Positions 51,224-60,836 of a stretch of 64,000 nt of DNA are shown one piece after another. Location of the stretch: the NCBI RefSeq assembly GCF_025854335.1, contig NZ_CP107716.1, positions 2,783,001 to 2,847,000 of the forward strand. The letters run 5' to 3'. Under the pieces are notes generated by a model. The model was not told the DNA's origin. It ran no database searches and worked only from the letters and a program-made list of their open reading frames with translations. Position 1 is the stretch's first letter, and each line of letters starts with the position of its first letter. The translations under genes and the position numbers were made by a program. This DNA comes from Pelagibacterium flavum (lineage in GTDB: Bacteria > Pseudomonadota > Alphaproteobacteria > Rhizobiales > Devosiaceae).

Positions 51224-53092
51224 CTACTCGGCCGCCATCACCCGGTTGCGGCCAGCGGCCTTGGCGGAATAAAGCGCGCCATCGGCCCGGCGAACCAGAT
51301 TTTCCGGTGTCGAGGGACCTTTGGCCAGATCGTATTCGGCGACGCCGAGACTGGCCGTAACCTCTATTCCCAACTCGGAGGTGGCCGCCCCGGCGATGGC
51401 GGTCCGGATACGTTCAGCCACGGCTTCCGCGCCCGTTATATCGGTATCGGGCAGGATCACGGCAAACTCCTCGCCACCATAACGCGCGGCCAGGTCGGTT
51501 GGCCGGAGCAGGCTCGCCCTCAGGGCGTTTGCCACCATGACCAGACAGCGATCTCCGGCCTGGTGGCCATGGAGGTCGTTGTAATGTTTGAAGCGGTCCA
51601 CATCGAGCAGGATCAGGCTTAACGGCGTGCCAGCGCGCCCGCACCGGGCCATGTCGCGCTCCAGTGCATCGTCGAATACCCGACGATTGGCGAGCCCCGT
51701 CAGGGCGTCGGTCGAGGCCTGCCGCGAAAGATCGGCATTGGCTTCGATCAGCGCGCGTTCGGCAAGCTTGAGGTCGGTGACATCGGTGACGATGACCAGA
51801 GCGGAATCATTGCTGGCCAACTGGTTGCGCAGTTGGAGATAGCTGCCGTTAAACAGTTCCACCGTAACGACGTTTGGAACCCGCAGCAGGCTGGCGACGC
51901 GCTCCGCCCAACCTTCAATATCGTCTTCGGGGATGCCGAGCTGCTCGCCGGAGCGCGCGCATTCGAGCAGGATGTCCTTGATGTGCGCGCCGACCACGCG
52001 GACATGCTCGGAACGTGGAAATGCCTTGCGGTACTGTTCATTGCAAAACACCAGATAACCGTCGCGATCGAACAGAGCCAGTCCGTCGCTCATTTCCGAC
52101 ATGGCCAGCGAGAGACGGTCCCGGCTTTCGATAAGTTCGCGCTCGAGTTGTTTGACCCCGGTAATATCGACCGTCATTCCCGCAAGACCGACGATCCTGC
52201 CATCCTTTCCGGTCAGGGGGACTTTCGAGGTCCGATACCAGCGACGCTCTCCGGATTTTTCAACGATTTCCTCCTCCAGATCCAGGACAGAGGTCCCACT
52301 CTCTATGATCCGGCGTTCCTGTTCATAGAGGTGCTGGGCTCGGGCGGGATCGGTAACATCGAAATCGGTCATTCCAATCATCTGGGCAGGATCGGAATAT
52401 CCCTGGTGGCGGGCGACAGCCTCGTTGACCGTCAGAAACCTGCCGTCGACATCCTTGACGTAAAGAAATTCAGGCGCCTGTGCCAACGCCGCGCGCAGGA
52501 TGGACCGGTCATAGCCCGCCTGACGGGCAGCAAGCATGGTGAGCCCCATCATCAGCGTGGCCAAAAGGCTGAGTACCGTGCCGGGCAGGATGAGCTCGCC
52601 GGCTTCCTCGAGACTGACAATCCTTGTGAGGACAAAGATTATGAACAGCAGGAGCAAAGCCATCGCCAAGGCGAGAAAGACTATCCACAACGGGTTGGGC
52701 AATGACGACCGGGCCGAAGCCCTGACCGCAAGGCCGACAAGAGCGGCCGCCGCCATATGGGCAATGCCCAGCGACACGCCGGCCCCACCTTCGAGCAACC
52801 GATATGTTCCGGCCATGACAATGGCAATGACGGCGACCAGGGGACCGCTGAAGAATGCGCCAACCGCCACGACGCATGTTCTCAGATCGTAAACCACGCC
52901 CGGCACGATCTCGACGGTCAGGAGCATTGTCCCGATAGCCGCGCTGCCAACCAGAACGCCTATACAGAGCTTGCGGACAATCCAACGCTGCTTGTCGAGC
53001 CAATCAGAGGCCAGGGACCATATGGAGGAAAACAGGGCCACGACGGCCAGGTTGGCAATAAGGGGCTGCCAAATTTCGGACACGCTACGCAC
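51224..53092 (-). CDS. Membrane diguanylate cyclase with 5TM-LYT-like, PAS and GGDEF domains
   Basis: An N-terminal membrane domain (about residues 10-195) contains DLRTCVVAVGAFFSGPLVAVI and GTYRLLEGGAG, like the 5TMR-LYT sensor. Two PAS domains follow (about 205-320 and 330-440), with the PAC-type end RRWYRTSKVPLTGKDG. The GGDEF domain has YGGEEFAVILP, an active site, and an RPTD inhibitory site five residues before it. It should make c-di-GMP under product inhibition. Start codon is GTG after AGAGG. The signal sensed is unknown. Confidence 0.9.
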   Translation of the reverse strand: MRSVSEIWQPLIANLAVVALFSSIWSLASDWLDKQRWIVRKLCIGVLVGSAAIGTMLLTVEIVPGVVYDLRTCVVAVGAFFSGPLVAVIAIVMAGTYRLLEGGAGVSLGIAHMAAAALVGLAVRASARSSLPNPLWIVFLALAMALLLLFIIFVLTRIVSLEEAGELILPGTVLSLLATLMMGLTMLAARQAGYDRSILRAALAQAPEFLYVKDVDGRFLTVNEAVARHQGYSDPAQMIGMTDFDVTDPARAQHLYEQERRIIESGTSVLDLEEEIVEKSGERRWYRTSKVPLTGKDGRIVGLAGMTVDITGVKQLERELIESRDRLSLAMSEMSDGLALFDRDGYLVFCNEQYRKAFPRSEHVRVVGAHIKDILLECARSGEQLGIPEDDIEGWAERVASLLRVPNVVTVELFNGSYLQLRNQLASNDSALVIVTDVTDLKLAERALIEANADLSRQASTDALTGLANRRVFDDALERDMARCGRAGTPLSLILLDVDRFKHYNDLHGHQAGDRCLVMVANALRASLLRPTDLAARYGGEEFAVILPDTDITGAEAVAERIRTAIAGAATSELGIEVTASLGVAEYDLAKGPSTPENLVRRADGALYSAKAAGRNRVMAAE

Positions 53093-53273
53093 TAACCTCT
53101 TTGGTCGTTGTTTCGGCCCCCATTGCGATTATGCCTTACCTCGCCCATCGTGCAAGCGGGGTTACATGATTGGCTAAAATGCCTATTTCTACTGGCTGGC
53201 ACCCTCAAATTCGGTACGCCCGCGGCTGTGCCGGCCGTTTTCAGAGCCAAGTCAGTCGCCAGTTGGAGATCGC

Positions 53274-53996
53274 ATGCTGTCCAAATTGTTCAAGCACCAC
53301 TTTTCTCCCAACCGGCTTCAGCGGGTGCGCGATTTCGTATTTGCCGAGCAAGCGATATTGATCGGCATAGGGCTGGCGGCCGCCTTGGTCTTTGCCTTCA
53401 TTGAAATCGCCGACGAAGTGAGCGAGGGCGAGACACACGAGATCGACATAGCCATTCTCGAGATGTTCCGGGCGCCGGGCGATCCCAGCCAGATGACCGG
53501 GCCGTTCTGGTTTCAGGAGGCGGTGCGCGACATCACCGCCCTTGGCAGTTTTTCGGTTCTCACGCTGGTGGTTTCCAGTGTGGTCATCTATCTCCTTCTC
53601 ACCCGGCGTGCCGGCGCAGCGCTTCTGGTCGCGGGGGCAGTTATCAGCGGCGCGCTGCTTTCCGATCTGCTCAAGGATTTCTTTGACCGCCCGCGACCCG
53701 AATTTTCCGCGGTGGCGCATGAACTCTCGGCCAGTTTTCCCAGCGGGCACTCAATGATTTCCGCGGTAACCTATCTCACACTCGGCGCTCTGCTGGCCCA
53801 ACTGTCGGAACGATGGCGCGAGAAGGTGTTCTTTTTCGGGGTCGCCATCGTCCTGACGGCACTTGTCGGCGTCTCCCGGGTGCTGCTGGGCGTTCATTAT
53901 CCGAGCGATGTTGTCGCCGGCTGGTCGCTGGGTGCGGCGTGGGCGTTTGCCGCGACGGCATTTGCTTCTATCCTGCGCCGCCGAGGGACCATCTAG
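53274..53996 (+). CDS. PAP2-family membrane phosphatase
   Basis: The 240-residue protein has about six membrane segments and all three phosphatase motifs: KDFFDRPRPEF, SFPSGHSM and SRVLLGVHYPSDVVAGW. Family members remove phosphate from lipid phosphates such as undecaprenyl pyrophosphate or phosphatidic acid at the outer side of the membrane. The substrate cannot be told from sequence. GGAG precedes the ATG. The TRAP transporter genes begin 135 bases later but have their own promoter motif. Confidence 0.9.
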   Translation: MLSKLFKHHFSPNRLQRVRDFVFAEQAILIGIGLAAALVFAFIEIADEVSEGETHEIDIAILEMFRAPGDPSQMTGPFWFQEAVRDITALGSFSVLTLVVSSVVIYLLLTRRAGAALLVAGAVISGALLSDLLKDFFDRPRPEFSAVAHELSASFPSGHSMISAVTYLTLGALLAQLSERWREKVFFFGVAIVLTALVGVSRVLLGVHYPSDVVAGWSLGAAWAFAATAFASILRRRGTI

Positions 53997-54007
53997 AAGC
54001 CACCCTG

Positions 54008-54023
54008 CTACCCAGTTTTACGG
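54008..54023 (+). promoter_or_regulatory. 16-bp promoter motif upstream of the TRAP permease genes
   Basis: GCTACCCAGTTTTACG is identical to a site at 57501-57516 in the promoter region between the TRAP binding-protein gene and its histidine kinase. It lies 109 bases before the dctQ start. An inverted repeat (GTACCGATT...AATCGGGTAC, 54031-54054) follows. It is the likely binding site of the NarL-type response regulator. Confidence 0.6.
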
Positions 54024-54131
54024 GCAAATGTACCGATTTGACCAATCGGGTACGGTGACCGCTTGCAGTTTGCCCGTCCGCGAACTAGCGGTACTATCGA
54101 TAAAAGCAACCTTCCGTGGGAGGAGGAGCGA

Positions 54132-54701
54132 ATGCGCGCGCTCGCCTTGGCGGTTCAGGCCATCGGTGGCTTGAACCGGCTGATCGGCAACATTTTTGCA
54201 TGGCTTGCAGTTGGCGTCGTCGCCGTCTGCTTTGCCGTTGTCGTTCAGCGTTACGTCTTTCATACGACTTTTCTGTGGATGCAGGATCTCTACATCTGGC
54301 TGAGCGGGGCGATGTTTACCGCCGTCGCCGGATACGCCCTGTTCCGTGACGATCATGTGCGCGTCGATATTTTCTACCGACCCGCTTCGACCAAGCGCAA
54401 GGCGATCGCCGATATCGTCGGGGTCGTGATCTTCCTTCTTCCCTTCATGTTTGTCGTCTGGACCTGGGGCCTGCCCTATGTGCAGCGCGCCTGGAGCTTT
54501 TTTGAAGCGTCCCAGAACATTGGCGGTATGCCGGGGCTGTTCATACTCAAGACCTTCATCCTGGTGTTTGCGGTCCTGCTCGGCCTGCAGGGCCTTGCCA
54601 TGGTCGCTCGAGCCATCCTTGTTCTGAACGACAAGGAAGATCTGCTGCCCGAGATGTATCGCTACAGGGTCGAAGGCGAAGAGGAGACGCATCTTGTCTA
54701 G
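54132..54701 (+). CDS. dctQ: TRAP transporter small permease (DctQ-like)
   Basis: The 189-residue protein has four membrane segments, with VVQRYVFHTTFLWMQDLYIWLSGAMF as the typical DctQ centre. The start is ATG 54132, preceded by GGGAGGAGGAG; the frame start at 54063 has no ribosome site. It pairs with the large permease to import organic acids with sodium. It overlaps the dctM start by eight bases. Confidence 0.9.
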   Translation: MRALALAVQAIGGLNRLIGNIFAWLAVGVVAVCFAVVVQRYVFHTTFLWMQDLYIWLSGAMFTAVAGYALFRDDHVRVDIFYRPASTKRKAIADIVGVVIFLLPFMFVVWTWGLPYVQRAWSFFEASQNIGGMPGLFILKTFILVFAVLLGLQGLAMVARAILVLNDKEDLLPEMYRYRVEGEEETHLV

Positions 54702-56079
54702 CATTGTTATTGGCGAAATCCTCTCGGGCCTTCTGTTTTTCGGCGTCATTGGCGCCCTGTTGCTTGGCTTTCCCGTTGCATTCACGCTGGCCGGCACCTC
54801 GCTGATTTTCGGCACGATCGGTTACTTCTTCGGGGTGTTCGACTTTTCCAACATGGGCAACCTCATGGGCCGGTACATCGGCTACATGACCAACGAGGTC
54901 CTTGTTGCGGTCCCGCTCTTCATTTTCATGGGCGTGATGCTCGAGAAGTCCAAAATCGCCGAGCAATTGCTTTTGACCATGGGGAAACTGTTCGGTCGCC
55001 TGCGCGGTGGATTGGGCATTTCGGTGATCGTCGTGGGTGCGCTTCTTGCCGCTTCCACAGGCGTTGTGGGCGCAACGGTGGTCACCATGGGGCTGATTTC
55101 GCTGCCAGCAATGCTGCGCGCCAAATATGACCCAAGTCTTGCTTCGGGCGTAATCTGCGCGTCCGGCACGCTGGGGCAGATCATTCCGCCTTCGACCGTG
55201 CTGATTTTCATGGGAGACATGCTCTCCTCGATCAATGCACAGGTGCAGATGGCGCAGGGCAATTTCGCGCCGACGCCCGTGACGGTGGGCGATCTGTTCG
55301 CCGGCGCCTTCATTCCCGGACTGCTCCTCGTCGGGCTCTACATCTGTTTCATGATCTACAAGGCGATCACCCAGCCCGAGAGCTGCCCGGCAACGCCAAT
55401 GACCGAGGAGGAACGCAAGGGCATCGTCAAGGACGTCGCTGTGGCGCTACTCCCGCCGCTCATTCTCATCCTTCTGGTGCTCGGCTCCATCCTCACGGGC
55501 ATCGCCACGCCTACCGAGGCCGGTTCGGTGGGCGCTGTGGGCGCGACTATCCTTGCTGCGCTGCGCTGGAGACTCTCGTTCAAGGTTCTTCGCGATGCGG
55601 CGATGACCACGGCAACCATCACCTCGATGATCTTCGTCATTCTGTTTGGCGCCTCAGTATTCTCAATTGTCTTCCGGGTCATGGGCGGCGACAATCTGGT
55701 TCACGAGTTTCTGGCCAATCTGCCCGGCGGCGCCATCGGCGCCATGATAGTAGTCATGCTCATCATGTTCGTGCTGGGGTTCATTCTCGACACGTTCGAG
55801 ATCATCTTCATCATCATCCCGATCACGGCGCCCATTCTTCTGGCGCTCGGAATCGATCCGATCTGGCTCGGCGTGATGGTGGGCGTGAACCTGCAGACGA
55901 GCTTCATGACGCCCCCCTTCGGTTTTTCGCTGTTCTACCTGCGAGGGGTAGCGCCAAACAGGGTAACGACCGGCATGATCTATCGCGGCGCAATTCCGTT
56001 CGTTGCGATCCAGATCCTGGCGATAGCCCTGTTGTTCATGTTCCCGCAGCTCATCACCTGGCTACCGTCAATCAACTGA
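54694..56079 (+). CDS. dctM: TRAP transporter large permease (DctM-like)
   Basis: The 461-residue protein has about 12-13 membrane segments, with FMGVMLEKSKIAEQLL, GVVGATVVTMGLISLPAML, ASGTLGQIIPPSTVLIFM and NLQTSFMTPPFGFSLFYLRG, all typical of DctM. It carries the substrate path. A strong terminator follows. The binding protein gene is convergent beyond the terminator. Confidence 0.93.
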   Translation: MSSIVIGEILSGLLFFGVIGALLLGFPVAFTLAGTSLIFGTIGYFFGVFDFSNMGNLMGRYIGYMTNEVLVAVPLFIFMGVMLEKSKIAEQLLLTMGKLFGRLRGGLGISVIVVGALLAASTGVVGATVVTMGLISLPAMLRAKYDPSLASGVICASGTLGQIIPPSTVLIFMGDMLSSINAQVQMAQGNFAPTPVTVGDLFAGAFIPGLLLVGLYICFMIYKAITQPESCPATPMTEEERKGIVKDVAVALLPPLILILLVLGSILTGIATPTEAGSVGAVGATILAALRWRLSFKVLRDAAMTTATITSMIFVILFGASVFSIVFRVMGGDNLVHEFLANLPGGAIGAMIVVMLIMFVLGFILDTFEIIFIIIPITAPILLALGIDPIWLGVMVGVNLQTSFMTPPFGFSLFYLRGVAPNRVTTGMIYRGAIPFVAIQILAIALLFMFPQLITWLPSIN

Positions 56080-56098
56080 ACGATACCAATCGGTCAAA

Positions 56099-56135
56099 CC
56101 AAAGGGCCCGTCGATACACTCGGCGGGCCCTTTGG
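56099..56135 (+). terminator. Terminator after dctM
   Basis: CCAAAGGGCCCG and CGGGCCCTTTGG are perfect 12-base arms over a 13-base loop, followed by TTTGTT. It lies 20 bases after the dctM stop. Confidence 0.88.
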
Positions 56136-56172
56136 TTTGTTGGCTGCTCCTGCCGCTTGTCTGCAAGGCAAC

Positions 56173-56201
56173 AAAAAAGGGCCCGAACCGAAGTTCGGGC
56201 C
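56173..56201 (-). terminator. Terminator after dctP
   Basis: On the minus strand, GGGCCCGAAC and TTCGGGCCC pair over a short loop and are followed by TTTTTTG. It lies 26 bases after the dctP stop. Together with the preceding hairpin it insulates the convergent genes. Confidence 0.88.
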
Positions 56202-56226
56202 CCGATGCCTGGAATGATCGGCAGGA

Positions 56227-57330
56227 TCAGTCGAGCGTAAAGTACTGCTCGCGAGCCCGCAGGAAGAGCGAGTCGGTGCCGTCGGTCTTCTGACGGACGA
56301 TCTTGAACGCTTCGACATAGCTTTCGGCGACCCGCTTGGTGAGTTCGTCGCCATTGTCACGGATGTTGGTGAGGATCTCCTTGGCGGCAACCGCACCTGC
56401 TTCCATGATTTCTTCCGGGAACTGGCGAACCGTCACACCGTGGTCGTTGACCAGGGTCTGGAGGGCACGCGGGTCATTGGCCGCGAAGTCGGATGCGACT
56501 TCGTCATATTCGGCCTGACAGACGTAGCGCACAAGTTCCTGAAGATCCTGCGGCAGCTCCTGATACTTGGCCTTGTCGACCACGAGTTCGGTCGCCAGAC
56601 CGGGCTCGATGAAGCTCGGGAAGTAGTAGTTCTTGGCGATCTGGTAGAAGCCGAGCGCGAGGTCGTTATAGGGACCGACGAATTCGGCGGCATCGAGTGT
56701 ACCGTTCTGCAGTGCGGCGAAGATGTCGCCGGCAGCCAGATTGGTCACCGAGGCGCCGAGCTTTTCCCAAACCTGGCCACCAAGGCCCGGTGTACGGAAG
56801 CGCAGCCCCTGAACGTCGGCGACGCCAGTCAACTCGTTGCGGAACCAGCCGCCGGCCTGTGTGCCGGTATCACCGGACAGGAAGCCCTGAACGCCGAACT
56901 GGTCGTAAATGTCGTCCCAGATTTCCTGGCCGCCCATGTGGCGAACCCACGCAGCGAGTTCGCGGTTGGTCATGCCGTAGGGGACGCCGGTGAAAAACGA
57001 CAGGCCCTGGCTCTTGTTCTGCCAGTAGTAGGCGGCGCCGTGGCTCATCTCTGCCGAACCGTCGATGACGGCGTCGAGCGCCTGAAGGCCCGGAACCATT
57101 TCACCAGCAGCGAAGACCTGAATCGACAGACGCCCGCCCGAAGCGGCGGTGATCCGATCGGCCAGCCGCTGAGCACCCACGCCCAGTCCGGGGAAATTTT
57201 TCGGCCATGTGGTGACCATGCGCCAGGTGATATTGCCCTGGGCAATGGCCGGAGTGGCCAGCGTTGTGGCAGCCGCGGCGACACCTGCGGTCGCTGCGCC
57301 GGCCTTCTTGAAGAAGTCGCGTCTTTTCAT
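56227..57330 (-). CDS. dctP: TRAP transporter substrate-binding protein (DctP family, 2-oxo acid/lactate type)
   Basis: The 367-residue precursor starts MKRRDFFKKAG, a Tat-like signal that ends near TPAIAQG. The mature part has WRMVTTWPKNFPGLGVGAQRLADRI, GSAEMSHGAAYYWQNKS and GLRFRTPGLGGQVWEKLGA, like the TakP/lactate group of TRAP binding proteins. The ATG at 57330 follows GGGAGG; the TTG codon before it is not the start. It delivers substrate to DctQM. The exact substrate (keto acid, lactate or similar) is not certain. Confidence 0.88.
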   Translation of the reverse strand: MKRRDFFKKAGAATAGVAAAATTLATPAIAQGNITWRMVTTWPKNFPGLGVGAQRLADRITAASGGRLSIQVFAAGEMVPGLQALDAVIDGSAEMSHGAAYYWQNKSQGLSFFTGVPYGMTNRELAAWVRHMGGQEIWDDIYDQFGVQGFLSGDTGTQAGGWFRNELTGVADVQGLRFRTPGLGGQVWEKLGASVTNLAAGDIFAALQNGTLDAAEFVGPYNDLALGFYQIAKNYYFPSFIEPGLATELVVDKAKYQELPQDLQELVRYVCQAEYDEVASDFAANDPRALQTLVNDHGVTVRQFPEEIMEAGAVAAKEILTNIRDNGDELTKRVAESYVEAFKIVRQKTDGTDSLFLRAREQYFTLD

Positions 57331-57500
57331 CAAATCCTCCCTATGGTGCTTTTTGCACCGGCTAGAAACGGTCTTAAGGCCGCGCTTCGAGAGCCGGCAC
57401 CGTTTTCGAGCGCATCTTCGAAGCGCAGGGCAAAAAAGACTGCATTTGCCTGTCCCCGTCGAGGGCCCGGTTCCTCACGTTACCTGCTTTATTTGCAAAG

Positions 57501-57516
57501 GCTACCCAGTTTTACG
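57501..57516 (+). promoter_or_regulatory. Second copy of the 16-bp TRAP promoter motif
   Basis: GCTACCCAGTTTTACG repeats exactly the site at 54008-54023. It lies in the 268-base divergent region between dctP and the histidine kinase, 83 bases before the kinase start and 171 before that of dctP. This supports common control of all parts of the transporter. Confidence 0.6.
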
Positions 57517-57598
57517 CAGTAAGTGATAATGGACGCGCGCACTATCGGCTACAATCACCCGCAGCCGGCTCATATCCGGTTGGAGGAGAGTTTACGTC

Positions 57599-58975
57599 AT
57601 GCAGTTCCGGCACCAGATTCTGGCGCTCGCCATTGTTCCGCTTATCCTTGCCATCGTTGCCATCACCTGGCTGGTGACATGGCAGTCCGCCAGTCTGGCG
57701 CGCGCAAGCATCGACACGTTCGAGCGCAACATGGTGCAGGCCAAGCAAGACGAGTTGCTCAACCTCACCAATATGGCGCTGTCGGCAATCGACGGCATTT
57801 ACCGAGACGCTGGGCCAGACGACGAAGCGGCCAAGGCGCAAGTGAGGGCGATCCTGAACGCGCTCGATTATGGCGAGGATGGGTATTTCTTCGTCTACGA
57901 CTATGATGGCGTCAACATCGTCCATCCGCGGCAAACCTATCGGCCCGGCCAGAACTGGCTGAGCCTTACCGATCCCAATGGCGATCGGGTGATCTACAAT
58001 CTGATCGAAAAGGCCAAGGAAGGCGGCGGCCTGCACTCCTATCTGTGGGAAAAGCCTTCTGCTGGAACCATTGCGGAAAAAGTCTCTTTTGCTGTCGGGC
58101 TGGATAAGTGGGAATGGATGCTGGGAACCGGCGTTTATCTCGATGACGTGTTCGCCCAGACCGCGGCTGCCCACGAGGACCTTCGCAACACGATCAACTC
58201 GACGTTCTTTACGATCGTACTTATCGCGGTGCCAGCGGTGCTGCTGGTGTTCGGAAGCTGGATGGTGCTCAATCTGCATGAGCGCCGGCTCGCGGACAGC
58301 AAACTCAAGGAGTTGACCCAGCGAGTCATCGATACGCAGGAAGAAGAGCGCACGCGCATCGCGCGCGAGCTTCACGATGGCATTTCCCAAATCCTGATCG
58401 GTGTTCGCTACGCCATCGACCTGGCGAGACGAAAGGTGGAGAATGGCGCTGAAGGGGCTTCCGACGCCATCGGCAAGGGGGCCGACGCGCTTAACGGGGC
58501 CATCAAGGAGGTGCGTCGCCTCAGCCACGATCTGCGCCCCGGCGCCCTGGACGATCTGGGGCTTTCAGCGGCGCTCGAGGCACTGACGCACAATTTCGCC
58601 GAGCGGACCGGCATCAAGGTCATACTCGAAGCCGTTGCGTTCAAAAACATGCTTCTGCCCGAGGCTCGAACGGCACTTTATCGCGTGGCTCAAGAGGCGC
58701 TCAACAATATCGACCGCCATGCCAATGCCAGCGAAGTCACTCTCGCCCTTTCAAGCCCGCATGGTCGCGTTCAGATGGTCATCGCCGATAACGGCAAGGG
58801 CTTTTCCCGTGACGCCGGCGCACAGCGCGGCCTGGGCCTGCGCAACATGGCCGAACGCATGGCGCATTTCGGCGGCACGATGCTGGTCGAGCCTTCCCCG
58901 AACGGCACGACGCTCCGCGCCACCCTCCCCAAATCGGTCTTTATCCGCCAGTCAAAGCTTGCCGAGGTCGCATGA
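57599..58975 (+). CDS. Sensor histidine kinase with single Cache domain (NarX-like HisKA_3)
   Basis: The 458-residue protein has an N-terminal membrane segment (6-27), a periplasmic single-Cache domain (about 35-190: EDGYFFVYDYDGVNIVHPR, GTGVYLDDVF), a second membrane segment (about 200-222), HisKA_3 with phosphorylated His in RIARELHDGISQIL, and an HATPase_c domain (EALNNIDRHANASEVT, RGLGLRNMAERM). Cache domains of this type bind small organic acids, so it may sense the TRAP substrate. GGAGGAG precedes the ATG. It overlaps the response regulator by four bases. Confidence 0.92.
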   Translation: MQFRHQILALAIVPLILAIVAITWLVTWQSASLARASIDTFERNMVQAKQDELLNLTNMALSAIDGIYRDAGPDDEAAKAQVRAILNALDYGEDGYFFVYDYDGVNIVHPRQTYRPGQNWLSLTDPNGDRVIYNLIEKAKEGGGLHSYLWEKPSAGTIAEKVSFAVGLDKWEWMLGTGVYLDDVFAQTAAAHEDLRNTINSTFFTIVLIAVPAVLLVFGSWMVLNLHERRLADSKLKELTQRVIDTQEEERTRIARELHDGISQILIGVRYAIDLARRKVENGAEGASDAIGKGADALNGAIKEVRRLSHDLRPGALDDLGLSAALEALTHNFAERTGIKVILEAVAFKNMLLPEARTALYRVAQEALNNIDRHANASEVTLALSSPHGRVQMVIADNGKGFSRDAGAQRGLGLRNMAERMAHFGGTMLVEPSPNGTTLRATLPKSVFIRQSKLAEVA

Positions 58976-59613
58976 GCATTCCCAACCCCATCAAGGTGCT
59001 CCTGGTCGACAACCACCCTCTGGTGCTCGACGGGCTCAAGGCCATTCTGGAAACCTACGATCATATTGACGTGGTTGGCGCAGCCCCGAGCGCGCGTAGC
59101 GCTCTCGACATTGCCCGCGATGCCGGTCCCGACGTGGTGTTGATGGACATCAACATGCCTGAGCTCAACGGGCTGGACGCGATCGAACTGTTCAAGGAAC
59201 AGTCTCCCGCCACCAAATTGCTGATGCTCTCGATGCATGACAGCCGCGAGTATATTTCGACATCGGTGATGTATGGAGCGTCGGGCTACATCCTCAAGGA
59301 CGTATCGACCGAGGAGATCATCGAGGCCATAGAGACGGTCGCGGCGGGCGGAACCTTCTTTTCGACCGGCGTTTCGGACGTGTTGCTCGAGCGCGGCGAC
59401 AGAGCCCAAAAGAGCAAAGCGCTGACCACGCGCGAGCAGGCCATCCTGCTGCTGATCGCGGCTGGAAAATCCAACAAGGATGTGGCCGCAACCCTCGACA
59501 TCTCCGCACGTACAGTCGAAACGCACCGAAAGAACATCAAGAAAAAGCTCGGTATTGCCACGACCGCCGGATTGACCCGCTATGCCATCGAAAACGGGCT
59601 CGTGGGTGGATGA
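58972..59613 (+). CDS. NarL/FixJ-type response regulator
   Basis: The 213-residue protein has a complete receiver: phospho-Asp in VLMDINMPELNG, Ser in LMLSMHD and Lys in GYILKDVS. A LuxR HTH follows (LTTREQAILLLIAAGKSNKDVAATLDI, then SARTVETHRKNIKKKL). It is the partner of the kinase just upstream, coupled by ATGA. The 16-bp motif at both TRAP promoters is its probable target. Confidence 0.94.
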   Translation: MSIPNPIKVLLVDNHPLVLDGLKAILETYDHIDVVGAAPSARSALDIARDAGPDVVLMDINMPELNGLDAIELFKEQSPATKLLMLSMHDSREYISTSVMYGASGYILKDVSTEEIIEAIETVAAGGTFFSTGVSDVLLERGDRAQKSKALTTREQAILLLIAAGKSNKDVAATLDISARTVETHRKNIKKKLGIATTAGLTRYAIENGLVGG

Positions 59614-59709
59614 CCGCGAAGTCGTGACCGCACCCGGCCCACAAAGCACTTGGCCATCGGTGACAAAACCGACATGGTCGGGCAACTGACTCGCTGACCC
59701 GGACCGTCC

Positions 59710-60834
59710 ATGGCCGCCTATATCCTGCGACGCCTGCTTTTGATGATACCGACGGTATTCGGGATCATGGTGGTGTCGTTTCTCGTCATCCAGTTTGCGC
59801 CGGGCGGGCCGGTGGAACAGGCGATTGCGCAATACTCGGGAACCGACGTTTCCGCGCTGTCGCGCATTACGGGAACGGCGCAGGGCGACTTTTCCGGCCA
59901 GAGCGGCATCGACAACAGCGCGGCCAGCAGCTCCAGCAGCGAACCGCAGGGTGTCTATCGTGGCGCGCGGGGGCTGCCACCGGCCTTTATCGCGCAACTG
60001 GAAGCCCAGTATGGCTTCGACAAGCCACCGCTCGAGCGGTTCTTTTCAATGATCTGGGATTTCCTGCGGTTCGACTTCGGGGAGTCGTACTACCGGGACA
60101 TTTCCGTCATCGATCTGGTCATTGAAAAGATGCCCGTGTCGATTTCGCTCGGATTCTGGATGATGCTGATTTCATACGGCATTTCGATACCTTTGGGGAT
60201 TGCCAAGGCGGTGCGGGATGGGTCGCGTTTCGATATCTGGACCTCCGGCGTGGTCATTATCGGCTACGCCATCCCGGGCTTTCTGTTCGCCATCCTTTTG
60301 ATCGTGCTGTTTGCGGGAGGCAGCTTCTGGTCGGTTTTTCCGTTGCGGGGACTGACCTCATCGGGCTTTGCATCCATGCCCTGGTATCAGCAGATCCTTG
60401 ATTATGCCTGGCACCTGGCTCTGCCGATCGCGGCTATGGCTGTGGGTGCGTTTGCGACATCCACGCTGCTGGTCAAGAACTCGTTTCTCGATGAAATCCG
60501 CAAGCAATATGTCGTCACCGCCCGCGCCAAGGGGTTGACCGAGAACCGCGTCCTCTACGGCCATGTATTCCGAAACGCCATGCTGATCGTGATCGCGGGC
60601 TTTCCCGGTGCGTTCGTTGGCGCGTTCTTTGGCGGATCGCTGCTGATCGAGACCATCTTCTCGCTCGATGGGCTTGGCCTGCTTGGCTTTCAGTCGGTCG
60701 TGACGCGGGACTATCCGGTGATCTTTGCCACGCTCTACATCTTCTCGCTTGTCGGTCTGATTTTGGGGCTGATCTCCGATCTCACCTATATGTGGATCGA
60801 TCCGCGCATCGATTTCGAGTCGCGAGAGGTTTGA
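59710..60834 (+). CDS. yejB: Peptide/microcin-C-type ABC transporter permease YejB
   Basis: The 374-residue permease has the family's first membrane segment (YILRRLLLMIPTVFGIMVVSFLVIQFAPGGPVEQ), a long periplasmic Ser-rich insert (about 60-85) typical of YejB, and the EAA-type loop DEIRKQYVVTARAKGLTENRVLYGHVFRNAM. It forms the channel with YejE for uptake of peptides or microcin C-like molecules. Its stop (60834) overlaps the yejE start region. Confidence 0.9.
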   Translation: MAAYILRRLLLMIPTVFGIMVVSFLVIQFAPGGPVEQAIAQYSGTDVSALSRITGTAQGDFSGQSGIDNSAASSSSSEPQGVYRGARGLPPAFIAQLEAQYGFDKPPLERFFSMIWDFLRFDFGESYYRDISVIDLVIEKMPVSISLGFWMMLISYGISIPLGIAKAVRDGSRFDIWTSGVVIIGYAIPGFLFAILLIVLFAGGSFWSVFPLRGLTSSGFASMPWYQQILDYAWHLALPIAAMAVGAFATSTLLVKNSFLDEIRKQYVVTARAKGLTENRVLYGHVFRNAMLIVIAGFPGAFVGAFFGGSLLIETIFSLDGLGLLGFQSVVTRDYPVIFATLYIFSLVGLILGLISDLTYMWIDPRIDFESREV

Positions 60835-60836
60835 GT

